A stretch of 64,000 nucleotides of DNA, taken from Kingdonia uniflora. Its lineage: Eukaryota; Streptophyta; Magnoliopsida; Ranunculales; Circaeasteraceae. Under the pieces are notes generated by a model that saw only the letters and a program-made list of their open reading frames with translations, made no database searches and was not told where the DNA came from. Of this stretch, positions 21,396 through 33,950 are shown piece after piece. How positions within the stretch are numbered: the stretch's first letter is position 1; each line of letters opens with the position of its first letter. The stretch is taken from contig JACGCM010002394.1 of NCBI GenBank assembly GCA_014058105.1, forward strand, positions 248,001 through 312,000, written 5' to 3'. The position numbers and the translations under genes were made by a program.

Positions 21396-22501
21396 TGTTT
21401 GATAGGCATGTAAAAATGCTCATTTTACCCTACTTATTTAAGGATTCTAGACCTCATTTTATTCCTAAATAAGACTAATTAGTGATTTATTATTACTTGA
21501 GGTTATGAGTTGATAAGAGTGTACAAAAAGCTGAATTTAGAAGCTAAATCTACAACTATTGGAGAAGACCACATATTTAAGCTACAACTCAGAGTATCTC
21601 TAGTAGATGACAAAAGTCAAGATACTTCTCTCATCTAAAAATCTAAGAAAATCAAGATTATATATTTAATATATTATCTTTGGATTTGATTTTCATAGAT
21701 ATATTTTGAAGATTACAAGAATATTAAGAATATTTGGACATCCCAAGAATAAAAAAAAATATTTGAAGAATATTCATGAAGAGACACCAATAAAATATAT
21801 TTGACAATAAGGATTATATTGAGATAAAATATTCTCGATATTTTAAAGGTAATTGATTTGAGGATAATATTTTTTGTATATTCTAAAGATTTGGTTCCTT
21901 CCTCTATCAAAGGAACCATCTCTCCTTGTAATTGATCATCCAAGTTTGAGAGAATTGTAGTTGTGTTAGAGAGCAAAGAGATTGAAGAACTTGGAGTTTT
22001 TGCTTGTAACGTTGGAGTGAATCTTAATTTTGCAAGCCCTTAATTGTTATCAATGAAATTTGTTTTGTTATTTATTTCGTTGCATTTTTTTTATTATGTC
22101 TAGCTAAATCTCTCCTCTAGGGGAAGGATGAAACCACAAATGTACTAGATATGTAGACTTATATATGTTTACCCCCATGAGCTTTTAGTGAGATGTTCGT
22201 CTCTATATTTTGTGTCGTATTATTGATCTATGTCTAAGAAATATAGATCAAGTTTTATGATTATAAATATAGTTTGTCGTGATCTAAAAATTCTTAAGTT
22301 ATTCACACTAAATACCAAATTTCAAGAGATTCATGATTTGTAGTTAACTTTGTGCGCTTCACATTTCGTAGTTTTGCAATTCCAATTTATGTATTTGGTA
22401 TAGTTTAATTAAGAATATTTGTAAAAAGGCGAACCAACTTTGACTTGAGGTCTTAAAATCATTTTTCAAATTTTGTGTACATACATATATATATAAATAG
22501 T
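21396..22501 (+). repeat. Athila 3' LTR (right boundary uncertain)
   Basis: The LTR probably starts TGTTTGATAGGCATG or TGATAGGCATG at 21396-21400, right after the polypurine tract. The strings GATAGGCATGTAAAAATG and TAGCTAAATCTCTCCTCTAG resemble Athila LTRs as I recall them. The right limit is not seen; the Mutator-like element begins at 22512 and may sit inside or just beyond the LTR. No 5' LTR is available for comparison. Confidence 0.55.
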
Positions 22502-22511
22502 TTATGAATTT
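22502..22511. repeat. Left target-site duplication of the Mutator-like element
   Basis: TTATGAATTT, repeated exactly at 47602-47611 just outside the right end. The minimal 9-bp form TATGAATTT is the usual Mutator size. Confidence 0.8.
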
Positions 22512-22575
22512 GTAAATTATGAGAATAAATACCACTTTTTGCCATCTTTACAAAATCGATACTTTGGCAAGCCTC
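22512..22575 (+). repeat. Left terminal inverted repeat
   Basis: Begins GTAAATTATGAGAATAAATA and continues through CATCTTTACAAAATCGATAC and TTGGCAAG. Compared with the right end it lacks about 28 bp between two AAAATCG strings. Confidence 0.75.
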
Positions 22576-23590
22576 TTCAAAAATTGATATTAAAATTAAC
22601 AAATCGATAATGGTCCCACCTACTACCCCCTAGCTTCCATCCTATTCTCTAATATTTAATGTTGATGGGCAGTCTAATCTACTACAGTAATAAATCTACC
22701 AACTCACAAAGATTACTGAACAAATGACAAAGATATAGCAAAACAATTACAAAAATATATACATCAAATGACAAAGTTCTCACATAACAAATGATAAATA
22801 ATACAGCAAAAATGATAAACTAACCCACTTGAGTTGTTGAGTAGTCTAATCTGTTACAGTAATAAGAACAGTAATAAGAGGGAAGATTCCCCTCTAAATA
22901 CACTACCTACCATAAAAATCAAAGCTTATTCTTCTTATTCTTCTAGAAAACTACAACAAAGCTTCTACAAAAGTCAAAGCAGATTCTCCTTGATTTACTA
23001 TTTGTCTCCTTCATGTGCCAAGTCTTCTAACTATCATTCTCCATTCGCTAAAGTCCTCACACGGAGGTCATTGGGGAGGAAAAGATCGTTATAATCCTAG
23101 GTTATTCTCGTTTCCAAAGACCACTGTTATCCTTCTTTTCGACCGTTGAAGTAATTGTTGTAGTAAATATCATCTCTAACTCTATAACCATCATCTCTAA
23201 CTGGGTATCCGTATCATGATTTAAAGCTTTTTTTCTCAAGAAAAATTCTATGTAAGACGATACAATTTGTACATAATCATTTTTCTTTGCCTTTTTTATC
23301 ATTTGTCTTCTGCTACTTTATCATTTGCCAATTTACTTATGTTATTTTTGTCATTTTTTATCTGCTACAATATCACCAAAAATGTTCATTGATATCATTT
23401 ATTTCGGAATTTCATTAGTCCAGAACTTTACCGTAATTATCAATATGCATAAAAGCAATCCCGACACACCCTTTCACATATGGATTGCTAATGAGCTTAG
23501 GGTACCTTCCCAGTACACCCAGAACTTTATTTCTGATTTTTTTTCTTCGGGTAAAGGGTTGCCCACCACCGAAGATACTAGTTCAGGTGG
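22576..23590 (+). other. Mutator-like 5' region before mudrA, no gene recognised
   Basis: AT-rich. It has a cluster of ACAAATGA/ACAAATGAC motifs at 22725-22812, then the opposite orientation (TCATTTGTC, TCATTTGCC) from about 23275. No ORF here has a recognisable domain. It presumably contains the mudrA promoter and 5' UTR. Confidence 0.4.
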
Positions 23591-26218
23591 TTGCCCACCA
23601 CCAAAGAGGGAGGACCTTTGCGTCATAACTCATTTTCTGATCCTAAGCCTGAATACAGGGGTTACCCTAAAATAAATGGCAGAAGGCTTGATCCACGTTG
23701 GTTTAGACCTTTAATGGATGATGATGATGTTCCTCAATCAAATGATTTATTCAAAACTATCCGTTTTGATGTTCCTCTCTCAAATGAAACTAGTATTCCT
23801 TAATCAAATGTTCATCACTCAAATGAACCTATGTTAACTAATGTTCCTCAATCAAATAAGCCTTTTCAAAGTATCGCTACTGATGTTCCTCTCTCAAATA
23901 AACCTTGTATTTCACAATCAAATATTTATCTCTCAAATGAACCTGTGTTAACTAATGTTCCTCTTTCAAATGAACCTATGTTAACTAATGTTCCTCATTC
24001 AATTGAACCTGAACCTATTATTGGACAAACTGAACCTTCAGGTAAGCTCACAAAATTTGTCATTTGTGATTTTTTTTTAACATTTCTTATCAAATTAGTA
24101 TCACCCTAAGAAACATATTTCTCATTTTTTTCAGCTGAATCACGGTTTGAACAATAGCCCGAACAGGTAAAAGATCTCGTGAATTTTTGGTTTAAATCTG
24201 CTGCATACATAGAAGATCCCTATGACTTCAGTAAAGAGTTTAATATTGATGATCTATATCGAGATAGGATTGAACTCAAGAATCACATAAAAGCTTATGC
24301 AGTTGTAAACAAGTTCAATCTCGAACACGTTATGAGCAACAAATATAAAATTATAGTATATTAATAAGGCCCTAAATGTTCTTAGTGGATTTATGCTACA
24401 AAGTTGGTCGGTTCTGCCCTATTTAGAGTAAATACTTATTATTCTATGCATACATGCATCCGAGTAGAAATTGATGGTGGGAACGCATATAAGGTAACGT
24501 TTAGAAAATGGGTTGCTTCTATAATCAGGCAAAAACTACGAAAAGACCCAAACTATAAACCTTCCGAAATTATTGATGATATACAAATTAATCACACTAT
24601 TGATGTAACATACAATCTTGCCTGGCGTGCGAATGAAAAAGCCCACGCAGAGGTATCATCACTCTATATGTTATTTATTCCCCCTTACAAGTCCTTTGTA
24701 CAACAATGCCTTTCATTTTTTTGCATGCCATTTGGTCGACTCCCTGTATCATTTGTACTTTGATATTTATCATTTGTCTGCTCCACTATTTCATTTGATC
24801 TACGTAATTATTTCAGATGCTAGGCAGCTTTGAGCATGCATACCAACTACTTACGAGCTACTTTGCGGAAGTGAGGTTGGTTGACCCAAATTTTGTATTT
24901 GACATACAAACTACGAGTTGTAAGGATAAGAGATTCATAAGGTATTTTTTGTTTTTTGGTCATCCCAAAAAACATATAAACTATTGAGTCTAGTTGTTGT
25001 GATTGACAAAACCTTTTTAAAAGGGAGATATCGTGGGACTCTACTGTCAGCCATCGCCATTTACCCAAGCAATTATATTTTTCTACTTGTATTTCGATAA
25101 CAGACTTGGAGACCACCGAAAGTTGGACATACTTCCTGGAGATGTTTTGGTCTAATTTTCACGGTTATGATACTAGATTCGTCGTTATCTCTGACAGGAA
25201 TGCCAGAATTATTAATGTTCTACCCAAGGGGTTTCTATTTGCAATCCATACATTTTGTGCTTTCCACATATCGAACAGCATTAAAACTACACTCAAAAAC
25301 ACGAGGATCGCATTTAGGATGGCATCAGGGGCCCTAGCCAGCATTGATTTTGATAAACACATGAATATTATTCGGAATACAGATCCAGTGGGTCTCCAAT
25401 ACATACTTGGTATTCCCAAGGAAATATGGTTTAATCTATACATTATAATGAGTAGGTATGTTGTCATTCTCTATTGATCAACTTATCATTTGTTATTTCT
25501 GGAATAGTCATTATTACTTCATTTGCATACTTATTGGTCATTTTTTTTTTCAATTATTTGTCATCAGTTATTTATTATTCCGTTTGCATTTGTATGATCA
25601 CATTTGTCATCATGTTTTACAGATTTTGCATTTTCTTTCAATTATTTGTCATTTTTTCAGATGCGGAGTGGCTTATACTAATCATGTCTAGAGTTGGAAT
25701 AACATTATTTTAAAAGTGAGAGATCTCCCTATCTATGTATTTATTAAAAAATTGCATAAAATCTGTTCGAAAATGTTCTAGACGTATAGGGAGAAAGCTG
25801 AGAAGAGGCAAACTCGCTTAACGCCATGGGTTACGGATCGCTGTGAGAGCAAAAAGTTTGTGGCAGATTCACCAACCTGCAGGGTTCGTACACCATGCCA
25901 CCATTTTCAGATGACTAGTTATGGCAGAACCGATTCTATAAATAATGAAGATGGTACTTGTTCTTGTCGCTGGGGGCAAACGATGGGTATACCTTGTAAA
26001 CACGGAGTATGCGTTCTCGGTCTTGCTAATGTTGATCCAACTACACGTGTCTCTGAGTACTTCACAAATGATACATACAAGGTTGCTTATGAACCTATAT
26101 GGATTCCTATAAGAGGAATTGAGCAGTGGAAAATTTTAAAAACAGATCCACGTGTTCATACTCCTATTCCAACTGTTCGAACTGGTCATCCTCGAACACA
26201 AAGGAAGAGAGGGTAAAA
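23591..26218 (+). pseudogene. mudrA-like Mutator transposase (decayed)
   Basis: Exons in order: an N-terminal part with repeated N/D-V-P-L/Q-S-N-E/K-P units (about 23720-24030). After an intron (donor 24043, acceptor about 24134) comes the Mutator DNA-binding region (DRIELKNHIKAYAVVNKF ... KCSWWIYATK). LGSFEHAYQLLTSYF follows a second intron. The catalytic core has VVVIDKTFLKGRYRGTLL (first Asp) and RFVVISDRNARIINVLP (second Asp). After an intron at about 25455-25660, a SWIM zinc finger C-S-C-RWGQTMGIP-C-K-H lies near 25950-26010. It would bind the terminal repeats and catalyse transposition. In-frame stops (for example 24361) and a frameshift in the core make this copy inactive. Confidence 0.8.
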
Positions 26219-27037
26219 AATACCTGGTCTTGTCACCAAACTAAGATATTGCAGTAGGTATCGAAAAAATAGACACAATCGTCGTTCATGTAAGCTTCTG
26301 TCAATCTCATCTGACGACAATACACGTCTGACAATTGCACCATCTTTTACGATAAGCACTGAGCAACCTGTCATCCCAGATGAAGATGTTGCAATCAATT
26401 TCAACTAATGATTTTGGGTACTCTATGTATCATTTGTTTGTATGATCTTTTTCGTCAGTGCTGCTTAAATCATTATTATTCTAAATATAACTGTTATTTG
26501 TTTAAAAAGAATTTCTCATTTGTTTATTTCCATTATATCATTATTTGCTGTTGAACTGTCATTTGTGCATGAAGAATTTCTCATTTGTTTATTTCTATGA
26601 TATCATTGTTTGCTTTTAAACTATTATTTGTGCAAAAATAATTTTTCATTTGTTTGTTTCCATGATATTATGGTTTTCCTAGGAACTGTCATTTGTTCTT
26701 AAAGAATTTCGCATTTGTTGGTTTTTAGTATATCATTGTTTGCTTCTGAACTGTTATTTGTGCGTGAAGAATTTCTCATTTGTCTATAGAATTTGTATCA
26801 TCAGTTTTGAAGTTCATCATTAAACTTGTCCCCTTTTATATCATCATTATTTTCTTACAGAACTGTGAGTGTTTTTTTTGCCACATATCAAACAAAAACC
26901 CCTATTTAACAGCAAAAAGTAAACGAAATAGCACAAAACAAAACAAAATAGATGTTCATTCATACATAGGGAAAGTACTAGTTACCACAAAAAACTAACA
27001 AACTAAACACCAAAATAACTAGAATAAATGTTCACAT
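26219..27037 (+). other. Mutator-like spacer dense in TCATTTGT motifs
   Basis: Mostly non-coding. After mudrA come many TCATTTGTT or ATTTGT repeats in a loose period (AGAATTTCTCATTTGTTTATTTC, in pieces, repeated near 26510, 26570, 26640, 26700 and 26765). It probably holds the mudrA 3' UTR and the 3' end of the opposing coiled-coil ORF. Confidence 0.45.
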
Positions 27038-29662
27038 TCACAACTCCTGATCAAGTTCCATAAATTCTAGATCGCGCTCCAAAGCATGAATCTTCTACTG
27101 AAGACAGCTAATCTTAGAAGCCGACTCCTCCCATAGTTTCTTGTGCTTATCCCGATCCAACTTTACGCGCAGAGCTAATCTTCCAAGGAGTGCATATGGA
27201 ACTTGAACTCTTCAAAATGCTGATCTCTCTTTGCTATAACTTGATACAGTTCATCCTGGATATAATTGAACACTCCTAATTTCTCCCTTAAGTCTTCATA
27301 ATGCTCTTTCAGCATTTGGGCCTTCTCATCGGAGATATCCATCTCCATTAGACATACACTACTAGAATCAGCGTCAATGGCCACTGCTCTGGCCGTGGTT
27401 AATACCATTCGGCACGGATATACCCATGCCCAGAGTCGTATCAACCGGTAGTGTGGTTAATACTCAGGCACGAACTTGACCGTGGCTAATGAATCAGAAA
27501 TAGCCACGAATAGGAAAGATGAGCGTGTTTACCCCCTATCATATGAATAACAAAAAAAAATAGATGAGCGTGTTTAACTTCATGAACATCTTTATAGATC
27601 AACATCTAATAGGAAAGTAACGAATTCTGCCAAGAATTAAGGTTTTTCCAAGTCAAAACTGTTCTATGATTCTTGATCCTATCAAGTATTCTCTTTTCCT
27701 CTCCTTGGTTGCATGGAAGTCGAAAATCCAATTAAAATCAGCTTAATTGCCCAAATTACTCCACAAACTACCGATATACCTCAACGCATAATTTAGAGAA
27801 AACTTATAATGAGTTTACCCCCAAAAAACCAAAGCACTATGACATAGGCCTTGTAACCAAATTTAGGTATTAAGTTGACTGATCAGGTTATGATTTTGGG
27901 AATTACTTATAAAAAGGAACTACTTATCGCTGCTTACATAATCTCTAGTAAAAGCTTTGATAACACTGTATGAAGTTATGGAGAAAAAGACTACATTGAT
28001 AAGCACAATTTGAACCTGAAAGTTCTCATTGGAGAGAAGTGCTCAAGAGCTTCCCGAAGTAGATCGGATCAGGTTTCATCGTACGCAAGTTCTATCTGCA
28101 CTCTCTTACCTACGTATGAAATATCTCTATCTAAACCAGGTCATCAGCTCCTAGGGGTAGTTGTGGCCTAGAAAGCATTAATTGATCCCTAAGGTCTTCT
28201 GTCAGCCCTGCCAAAGAGGTTAATGAACTTGACAATATACCCTAATTATTATTTGCATAGCATGTATTTCTTACAGCTATTATACAGATTTGTAACCATG
28301 AATATAATGGAGCACGTTACTCACTTCAATACACAAAACCATCACACATCTGAAAAATAGTCTTATTATATCAGTACGACTCATGGACTTAATGAATATA
28401 TGCAACTTTCTCTTAAGATGAAGTAATCCAAAGGAAGGGGATATCTAGTAGTTACAAATTCAATCACTTTTTCTCCCTGATGTTACCACCATTATGTAAA
28501 TGTCCCCCAGTTATACTCTGGGGGGTTTTATTTGATTAATTAGTGTATAATATCATGTGTAGGCTATTTATTAGTTAATTAGTTCCAAGTCCAACCAAGG
28601 TGAGAAGTACAACCTGTGATGGCTGAGACTAGTCGATCTCTTTGTTTGTCCATTGACTTATTATAGCATTGATGACCCCAAACTCATGTAGTTATCAGTT
28701 ATCACACAACTCTTTATATACCGGTTTCCTTTTGAACTTATTAAACTGGTTAATTCAAACATACGAGGTTAATGGCTAGTGACAATCCTGGGTAGATTCT
28801 TAAAGGATGTTAGGGAGTTGATCACACATCTTATATTTAATTAATATATTATACCAATTTCAGAAAGATAAAATTCAAACTAAAATAAGTTCATCAAAAA
28901 TCCCTAACTATAGCCACCAATTGAAAACCCATATCAAGTACATGATTAGGAATCATTTTAGAGATACATGATATAGAATTAAGGAACGTCCAAAGCAAAA
29001 TCATATAACCATAGTAAATTTGGCAAAAACCCGAATCACTAATAAATACCCAAATAATAAATACCTAGAATTTGAAGAATTCAATTCTAGTTTACAAATT
29101 CCAGGCTTTAATAAACCCTGTGAGTTCACCCGAGCAAATCGATTTAGAGAAACAGACTTATATTTGAGAGCAAATCGATCAATCAAAAATTGAAACTTAA
29201 TTACCTCTCTGAGATTTGAGATTCGGAGAAAGAGAGATATGATCGAAGATTTTGTTGACAAAACCCTTGAATTAGTAATGTGAAGTGGGAACTGGAACTG
29301 GGAACTGTAAACTTTGAAGAGAGGGGGGGAAATAAAACTTTTAATTTAAGATCCCGCGTTTTTAGTAAGATTTGCCACGGTATGGCCACGGACCAGAATT
29401 AGTGGCACCAAAAACAAATAATTATATGTAATTAGCCACGAATTTTGTAGTTTGGCCACGGTTAGGTTTGTAGCATTTAGCTACGGTTGTCACCGTGGCT
29501 AAAACAAATATAGACCGTGGTTGTTTGACCATTTTCTAGTAGTGATAGTCTATTCAATTTGTAGAGATGTTGGTCACACTGATCTTCTTGCATCCCTACC
29601 AACTCAAACCAATCATATGGAGTATTCAAAGAGACATGGCTGACTCGAGTAGAGTGCGACAT
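27038..29662 (-). pseudogene. Small coiled-coil ORF, copy A, split by a CACTA element
   Basis: The minus-strand ORF starts at an ATG at 29662 (MSHSTRVSHVSLNTPYDWFE), runs to 29548, is interrupted by CACTA 27357-29544, and resumes at 27353 (MEMDISDEKAQMLKEHYEDL). Across the insertion the frame is preserved once the element and one target duplication are ignored, giving 98 codons to a stop at 27175. The alignable frame continues after a frameshift (LALRVKLDRDKHKKLWEES) to about 27038. Rich in Glu, Lys and Leu, so a likely coiled coil. I do not recognise the family. A decayed second copy is at 33520-33950, so the ORF is a resident of this Mutator-like element rather than a chance frame. Confidence 0.55.
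27357..29544 (+). mobile_element. Non-autonomous CACTA element 1 (2188 bp)
   Basis: The left end is CACTACTAGAATCAGCG and the right end TTCTAGTAGTG, giving an 11-bp perfect terminal inverted repeat CACTACTAGAA. The 3-bp target duplication ATA is at 27354-27356 and 29545-29547. Subterminal regions carry many GCCACGG/CCGTGGC repeats in both orientations, as in CACTA (En/Spm) elements, where they bind the transposase. No transposase is encoded; the interior ORFs have no recognisable domains. Confidence 0.9.
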
Positions 29663-29985
29663 TTTTTTTAAGAAGTTGAAAAGAGTTTAGGGTATGGGTT
29701 TGAATAGTTGAAGACTTGAAGAGTTGAAAATAGTCGATTTGAGATTAGGGTTTTTATAAAGGGAGTTGAATACATTAGGAAGGGATGCGTGTCAAGGATT
29801 ACATGATGTTCAGGGTAAAAGTTATTATTACATTGGTTCAGCGTCGCCGTTTGTTGCTGTACACATAAGTCATATGAGTATTTAAACTGAGTTTTCTAAT
29901 CAAGTATTATTACTTGTCACATCGACTTGTAATATGTTGAAGAGAATTTCACATTTGTTTGTATGCTATATATCATTTATTATTA

Positions 29986-32900
29986 TAATTTTTTACGCAA
30001 ATAGGGTTTTTATTTAAGTAGACAAGAAAAAAACAAGAGGGGGACTTAAAGCCTGACCTCCTACCACTACATGTGCCTCAGGGTCTAATAGCCTTAACCT
30101 TTAATTTTTCTAGAAAATATGCGGCTCATATTTGTCTTGGCAGCGCAACAACAGACTAGAACAAGAGGTTTCGTTCTGTACATCCCAGCTTGGAGAAACC
30201 ATCAGTGGTCCTGTTCCCTTCTCTGTACGTGTACACCATGATGGTTTGGAGCTCCTGGTAGAGTTGAAGGATCATCTTCCATATGGCTTGAAACTTGCTA
30301 GAGCAGAGGCGCATCTATTTGTACCAGTTGATTATGACCTCAACATCCATTTCAACCACGAGTGGAAACCAATGGTTTTTTTTACAGAGTCTGAAGCCAT
30401 GCAAGAGCCCATATAGTTCAGCTGTCATGTTCATGCCAATTCCAAATGTCACGCGGTAACCGAGTTTCATCCCTCCATTTGAGTTGCGTATGATACCTCC
30501 AGCCCCAGAGAGACCATTGCTCAGAGAGGATCCGCCAGTGTTTAGTTTAAACCACCCGGGTGGTGGTGTTTGCCATTTTACCAATATAGTTGCTTTATGC
30601 TTTATTCGAAGCGTGTGCACTCGGAGTACCTGCAGAGAGAGTGTGTCCCCAAAGTTGCCGCTTTGAGTTACTTTAGTTTTGACCATGAGATCCTGAGGCC
30701 ATCGACATGTTTTGGTGATAATCGCGTGGGCATTCATGGGCACGTCGTCGAACCGATGTTTGCACCACACTTTCTATAATTCCCAACTTATGATAGTCGG
30801 GAAAACCCCTTTAATGATGCCCATTTGCGTGCTCTTGTTAGCTGCCAACAACCAAACCCCTTGTCGTGCCCAAAAAACTGCCAAACTTATTGTGCTATCT
30901 CTCCATTTACGAGCAAGTGGTTTAGCGTTTCGATGCTACCCGAGCAGCAACAACTGCATCGGGAAACAAATGGGAGCCATTGCTGTAAGAAAGCATCCAC
31001 CGTGAAAACCTTCTTCCACGTTTTCCAGCTGAAGACCTAAATTTTGGTAAGGATTATGTTGTACCAAATCCAATCCATACGGCGTTGTGTTTCCACAGTC
31101 CCTCGCTAGAACTGCCAAGCGGACTTTACCGTGAAGCTACCACTTTCAGAAGGGCCCCATAATGGTGTGTCATTACCCTCACCGATGAAGAACTTGTTAG
31201 GGAGTGTGATCTTCCAATCTGCCGGCAATTGATGGTACAGGCACTGCCAGTTCCAGTTTCCGCCATTCACAATGATTTCTTTTACCATGATTTCCTGGTT
31301 GTAGTCTATGTTCAGCAGATCAGCGAGGCTGCCCTCCCCGGTCTAGTCGTCCATCCAGAAGCTACAAGTTCCTGAACCCAGACTGCATACAGTGTTGGCA
31401 TGAATTATTTCGAATAGATTTTGAATGCCTGTCCACAAGGTAAAGGTGCTTAATCGAAGCCAAGAAAAGTCGTCGTTGATGGCGTACTTGCTTTTAAGAA
31501 ATCGAGTCCAAAATGTATCGGCATGGAGCACATTCCAACATTTCTTGAGTTGTAAACTATGTTTGACATCTTCAAGTTTTCGGATGCCGAGCCCGCCTTC
31601 CACTTTAGGTAGACAAATGTCTTTCCATGAGACCCAATGTCGTTTGTTTTTACCCTCAAACTTTCCCCTGAAGAAATTGGAGAACATGCTCTCCAGTTTT
31701 CGAAGGATCGATTTCGGAACGGTGATGCAGGCTAGGAGATGTATAGGCATAGAGTTCAAAACGTGGTTTATCAAAATAAGTTTTCCGCCTTGTGATAGGA
31801 GCTTACCGTGCCATCCTTTAATTCTTTGTTGTACCTTAGTGAGTAGCGTCTCAAAGTAAGAGTATCGTACCTTACCATAGCTGATGGGTGCCTCTAGATA
31901 GAGCATAGGATAGAGCCTATAATGGAACCCACTAGTGGTTTGTATGATTTGTTTCTGAGCAACAGTCGCATTGTGGTGCACATAGACACCACTTTTCTCT
32001 TTGTTGACCAACTGCCCAGAGAATGCTTTATATCTGTCCATAAACTTCAGTAGCCCCTTGAGCGAGGATTGACTTCTATTAAGGAACACTAGAAAGTCAT
32101 TTGCATATAGGAGATGTGTGATCGAAAGACATCCCGAGAGGATTTAAAGTGCCCAATCTTCCCATCTACAAAACACTTCATCAACCCCTTAGAGAGTGCT
32201 TTTTCTGTGATGATAAATAGCAAAGGTGAGAGAGGGTTTCCCTGCCAAAGGCCACTAGTGGATTTGAAAAAGCCCTTGAAGACTCCCTGTAACACCACCG
32301 AGAACCAGGGTGTCTTAACACAGTGAGAAATGAGGTTTACGCATGTGCTGTAAAACCCAAATTTACCAAGAACCATCCTGAGAAATCTCCAGTCAAACCG
32401 GTCATACGCCTTGGCCATATCCACCTTTATCATAACGTTATTGCCCCGGACCTTTCTATGTAAGTCCCCCCCCCCCACCATTTCTTGGGCGAGAGTGATA
32501 GTATCGCTGATGTTCTTGCCTTGTATATAAGCTCCCTGATTGCCTGAGATCATCTTGAATAACAGTGCACTCAATCTTGTAGCGATGATTTGAGAGAAAA
32601 TCTTATAGACCACCAAACATAAACGGATCGACCAGTAGTCTCCCAACGTTGTAGGGATCTCGACCTTTGGGATTAGGGTCAGTAAGGTGGTAGTATAGAA
32701 TCTGGAAAAATGAGCACCATTGGAGAATTCTTTGGTCGCTCCATTTAAGTCATCCAAATTGATGTCCCAACATGTGGAAAAGAAACTGGTAGAAAAATAG
32801 TCGCTACAGGGAGCGCTGTCAATGGGTATACTGAAAGTACTAGCTTTTAACTCCTTCATAGTTAGTGGTGTCATAATGCAGTTACTCTCTTCCTCTATAA

Positions 32901-33262
32901 TAATAGTTGGGATGCAGTTCAGTAGATCCCGATCCGGTTGGGTCGGAGATGCATTTAGCACATCCTTGTAGTAGGAGATAACTGCTTCATGGATCAACCT
33001 AATATCTTGCGTGTGGGTGCCGTCTGGCATTGTGAAATTCGAGAGAAATGATCTTTTGAGATTAATCTGAGTGACCGTGTGAAAGAATTGGGTATTTGCA
33101 TCCCCTACTTGAATCCACTTTATCTGCGACTGTTCCTTCCAAAAGATCTCCTTTTTGTGTAACATATCAGCATGCTCTCTCTGCACATTGCTAAGATCCG
33201 CACTAACCTGTTCATCCCAACCACATTGCAATAGGAAGTCCAGCTCCTGAACTGTCATTGTT
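29986..33262 (-). mobile_element. L1-type LINE, 5'-truncated
   Basis: Minus-strand ORF2 remnant. The RT begins in the open frame 33258-32089 with VMIKVDMAKAYDRFDW (motif A), LWQGNPLSPLLFI (motif B) and the polymerase box now read LLYANDFLVF (motif C, normally YADD) just past a frameshift near 32100. Thumb and linker sequences continue to about 31340. A C-terminal RNase H (WFKLNTGGSSL, GAGGIIRNSNGG, AELYGLLHG) is at 30315-30600, typical of some plant L1 elements. The endonuclease half is missing. The 3' end with a short A-run lies near 29986. The target duplication could not be fixed. Confidence 0.8.
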
Positions 33263-33519
33263 TAACAATAATTTATCATTTGTCTGTTCAAATGTTATCA
33301 CTAGTTTCGTTCAGTTTAAAATTTATCTACCATTGTACATATAGTCTTTATCATTTGTTTGGTTCCCTTATATCATTTATTTTGGATAGAACTTTTCAGT
33401 TGTTTGTTTCCCTCATATCAGACAGAAATCACTATTTGAAAGTGAAAAAGCAAAACGAAACAAAACAAATGTTCATACAAGGGAAATAATAATAACAAAA
33501 AAAAAACTAAAAAAAAATA

Positions 33520-33950
33520 ACACAAATGTTCACAAGTTCTCACTTGAGGAATTCTAATCACGTTATATAGTCATGATCTTCTGCTCGAGATAGCTAAATT
33601 TATAGGTTGACTCCTCCTACAGTTTCTTGTGCTCATCCCGGTCCAACTTTACGGTGCAGAGTTGATCTTCCACGAAGAAGATATGGAACTTGAAATCTTT
33701 AGAACATTCTCTTTTCCTTTTTACTATTTTATCCAGTTCATCTTCTATTTCATCGAGCTCTCCTTGAACTCTTCGTAATGCTCTTTAAGTAGTTGCGCCT
33801 TCTCATCGGGGACATCCTTCTCCATTAGGAAAATTCTATTCAATGTGAAGAGACGTTCGTTAGCCTAATCTTCCTCAATCCCTACCACCTTAAACTAATC
33901 TTAAGGGGTGCTGGAAGAGGCACGGCTAAATCGAGTGGAGTGGGAGTGCA
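33520..33950 (-). pseudogene. Coiled-coil ORF, copy B (decayed)
   Basis: The minus-strand frame matches copy A: HSHSTRFSRASSSTP for HS-STRVSHVSLNTP, MEKDVPDEKAQLLKEHYEEF for MEMDISDEKAQMLKEHYEDL, and VKLDRDEHKKL for VKLDRDKHKKL. It lacks an ATG at the start and carries several stops. Flanking non-coding DNA on both sides is also duplicated, so a whole gene-sized segment was copied. The LINE lies between the two copies. Confidence 0.6.

Larger units (their letters stand above)
3813..22501 (+). mobile_element. Athila-lineage Ty3/Gypsy element, split by a nested Tat element
   Basis: The + strand carries Athila-type gag, a protease with DLG in place of DTG, RT and RNase H up to about 7807. The integrase then resumes at 19113. 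The polypurine tract and start of the 3' LTR are near 21396. Between the two halves lies a Tat element. The 5' LTR and primer-binding site are missing because the left Tat LTR abuts gag. The RNase H C-terminus and the zinc-binding start of integrase are also missing at the break, so DNA was lost there. All genes are full of stops. No env-like ORF is visible. The right LTR boundary is not recognisable before the Mutator-like element starts. Confidence 0.8.
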
